From NCBI GenBank assembly GCA_002297545.1, contig DBLZ01000092.1, positions 1 to 7,071 of the forward strand: DNA of 7,071 nucleotides. Direction: 5' to 3'. The notes under the pieces are model-generated. The model saw nothing but the letters and a program-made list of their open reading frames with translations, made no database searches and was not told the DNA's origin. Positions 5,608 through 7,071 of the stretch are shown in pieces (within the stretch, counting starts at the first letter, position 1; every line of letters begins with the position of its first letter). This stretch comes from Prevotellaceae bacterium UBA711. Lineage in GTDB: Bacteria; Bacteroidota; Bacteroidia; Bacteroidales; Bacteroidaceae. The position numbers and the translations under genes are program-made.

Positions 5608-6874
5608 GGCTCAAAAAACAAAACAATGGGGCGCGATTATCGTGATGATTGCGCTGTTTGCGATGATTGCCTTCGTGACCAACCTATGTAATCCGATGGC
5701 AACAATCATTAAGGCACAAGGAGACATCTCCAACGTGCTCGCACAAATCGGTAACTATGGCAATTTCGGTGCCTACCTTCTTATGGGTATCCCTGCCGGT
5801 ATGCTTATCGCCAAGTATGGATACAAGAAGACCGCATTGATTGGCCTTTGCGTTGGTATCGCCGGCATTCTTATTCAGTGGGCAAGCAGCTTCTTTGATC
5901 CTCAGACCGATGGCGTTGGTCTGATTTTTGCCGTGTATCTGTCAGGTGCGCTTATCTCCGGCATGTGCATGTGCATACTCAACTGCGTTGTAAATCCCAT
6001 GCTTAACCTCCTCGGCGGTGGTGGCAATGGTGGTAACCAGCTGATTCAGGTAGGTGGTGTGTTCAACTCTGCTGCTGCCGTTGCATGCTACATTCTCATG
6101 GGTGCCTTGATAGGCGATGCAGCAAAAGCAAAGATGGCCGACGCTACCCCCGCTCTGATGATTGCCCTTGCAATCTTCGTCGTGGCATTCGTGGTCATAT
6201 GTATGACAAAGATTGAAGAGCCCGAACAAGCACCGGTGGATTTGACTTTGATCCCCAAAGCTCTGAGCTATCGCCACTTTGCATTAGGTGCTTTGGCCAT
6301 CTTCTTGTACATGGGTATTGAGGTCGGTGTGCCCAACTATGTCGACAAGTTTATGGTCAACGACCTGAATATCCCTGCTGCCATATCCGGACTGTTGGTT
6401 GCCGTATATTGGGCAAGCATGATGATTGGACGATTTGTCGGTGCAAGCATTGGTTCCAAAGTCAGCGCCCGTGCAATGATCACCACTGTCAGCATTGCCA
6501 CCCTGCTTCTCGTTGGCTTTGGTATGTTTGCCCCACAGAACATTCTGGTTAGCTTCCCTGGTGTTGACTGGGGCAAACTGGAACTGATATGGCAGCCTGT
6601 ACCTGTTGGTATTTTTGCTATGCTTCTTGTAGGTCTGTGCACATCTGTCATGTGGGGTGCCATCTTCAACATGGCCGTTGAGGGACTGGGCAAGACAACA
6701 GCCATTGCCTCAGGTATCTTCATGGCATGCGTTTGTGGTGGTGCTGTCCTGCAGTTCACACAGGCTTACGTTGCCGATATCTTTGGCTACATAAACAGCT
6801 TCTGGGTGGTAATTGCCTGCGCTGCATACCTTCTCTTCTATGCACAGATTGGTAGCCGCCCCGTACAAAAGTAA
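5606..6874 (+). CDS. Sugar MFS transporter, FucP/GluP-type (probable glucose/galactose importer)
   Basis: Inner-membrane secondary transporter that likely imports galactose and/or glucose. The 422 residues form about 12 hydrophobic segments (roughly 9-30, 50-70, 75-93, 105-128, 150-170, 183-200, 222-242, 258-280, 290-308, 333-355, 365-388, 395-415), with a cytoplasmic loop near 201-220 between the two halves. Family marks include GMLIAKYGYKK (65-75, MFS motif A-like), NPMLNLLG (130-137), equivalent to the ANPxxxxLG of FucP/GluP, GNQLIQVGGVFNS (143-155), Glu239 in TM7 (GIEVG) and IGRFVGASIG (274-283). Oddly, the residues I align with FucP Asp46 and Glu135 are Asn29 and Asn126. It lies between galM and galK, which supports galactose as substrate. 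As I recall, Bacteroides has the same galM-transporter-galK order. The exact substrate and the coupling ion are not proven by sequence. Confidence 0.9.
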   Translation: MAQKTKQWGAIIVMIALFAMIAFVTNLCNPMATIIKAQGDISNVLAQIGNYGNFGAYLLMGIPAGMLIAKYGYKKTALIGLCVGIAGILIQWASSFFDPQTDGVGLIFAVYLSGALISGMCMCILNCVVNPMLNLLGGGGNGGNQLIQVGGVFNSAAAVACYILMGALIGDAAKAKMADATPALMIALAIFVVAFVVICMTKIEEPEQAPVDLTLIPKALSYRHFALGALAIFLYMGIEVGVPNYVDKFMVNDLNIPAAISGLLVAVYWASMMIGRFVGASIGSKVSARAMITTVSIATLLLVGFGMFAPQNILVSFPGVDWGKLELIWQPVPVGIFAMLLVGLCTSVMWGAIFNMAVEGLGKTTAIASGIFMACVCGGAVLQFTQAYVADIFGYINSFWVVIACAAYLLFYAQIGSRPVQK

Positions 6875-6938
6875 ATTATCATTAACCTATTCCGCTGCCC
6901 ATGTCCGTGGATAGCAGATAACAAACACTAATACAACT

Positions 6939-7071
6939 ATGAAACTGACAATTGATGATGTAAGAAGTCGCTTCATCAAGCACTTCGACGGTGAGACTGG
7001 CCACGTATACGCTTCTCCTGGTCGTATCAACCTGATCGGCGAGCACACCGACTATAACAATGGCTTTGTAT
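6939..7071 (+). CDS. galK: Galactokinase GalK, N-terminal fragment (3' end outside window)
   Basis: ATP-dependent GHMP kinase that makes galactose 1-phosphate, the committed step of the Leloir pathway. Only 44 codons are visible. They include the galactokinase signature around GRINLIGEHTDYNNGF (28-43); Arg29, Glu35, His36 and Asp38 correspond to the conserved sugar-binding motif. Start ATG 6939 gives the usual N-terminal distance of about 27 residues before the signature, so it is likely correct. It lies 64 bases after the transporter stop, with no T-tracted terminator between, consistent with co-transcription. The spacer contains only a weak imperfect hairpin (6895-6917) and an A/C-rich leader with TAACAAAC (6919-6926). 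No Shine-Dalgarno is visible. The ATP-binding motifs lie beyond the window. Confidence 0.95.
   Translation, partial: MKLTIDDVRSRFIKHFDGETGHVYASPGRINLIGEHTDYNNGFV

Noticed and set aside
6895..6917. Hairpin CTGC-CCA/TGG-(ATA)-GCAG between transporter and galK as a terminator
   Set aside because: Short, interrupted by a three-base bulge and without a T-tract.
6901..6921. Six-codon frame MSVDSR ahead of galK as a leader peptide
   Set aside because: No Shine-Dalgarno, no galactose-related or attenuation logic, and such tiny frames are frequent by chance.

Overview
This window looks like ordinary chromosomal core sequence from a Bacteroidota member, most likely a Prevotella-like organism. I base that on the protein sequences (GalM, the sugar MFS transporter and the ABC-F protein read like Prevotella/Bacteroides homologues as I remember them), on the near absence of Shine-Dalgarno sequences before the starts, and on one promoter that fits the Bacteroidota primary sigma consensus (TTG, 20 bp, TAnnTTTG). 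The genus is inferred from memory and not computed. All seven genes lie on the + strand. I see no rRNA, tRNA, CRISPR array, insertion sequence or prophage.

Layout. Positions 1-996 hold the C-terminal half of an ABC-F type ATPase (YbiT/YkpA-like), cut by the window edge. A 154-base gap with a strong symmetric hairpin terminator follows. Positions 1151-2987 hold grpE and dnaJ, the two co-chaperones of DnaK (dnaK itself is not here). folC, for folate polyglutamylation, follows dnaJ after 35 bases and is probably co-transcribed. A 117-base gap with a clear promoter (4353-4383) then opens a galactose cluster: galM (4418-5497), a FucP/GluP-type sugar MFS transporter (5606-6874), and the start of galK (6939 to beyond the window end). 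A strong 16-bp hairpin terminator sits inside this cluster, between galM and the transporter.

How the genes fit together. GrpE and DnaJ act in one chaperone cycle: DnaJ delivers substrate and stimulates DnaK ATPase, and GrpE exchanges nucleotide. The galactose cluster is a coherent uptake and entry module: the transporter imports galactose/glucose, GalM converts beta- to alpha-D-galactose, and GalK phosphorylates alpha-D-galactose into the Leloir pathway. folC is a housekeeping gene beside the chaperones.

No undescribed system is evident. The points worth a second look are subtle: the second ATPase domain of the ABC-F protein lacks both a canonical Walker A and the catalytic glutamate; the transporter has Asn at the two positions that I align with the proton-coupling acids of E. 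coli FucP; an internal terminator and a 51-base G-free leader separate galM from the transporter; and the transporter and galK share an octamer at almost the same distance before their starts. All six non-coding gaps are shorter than 160 bases.
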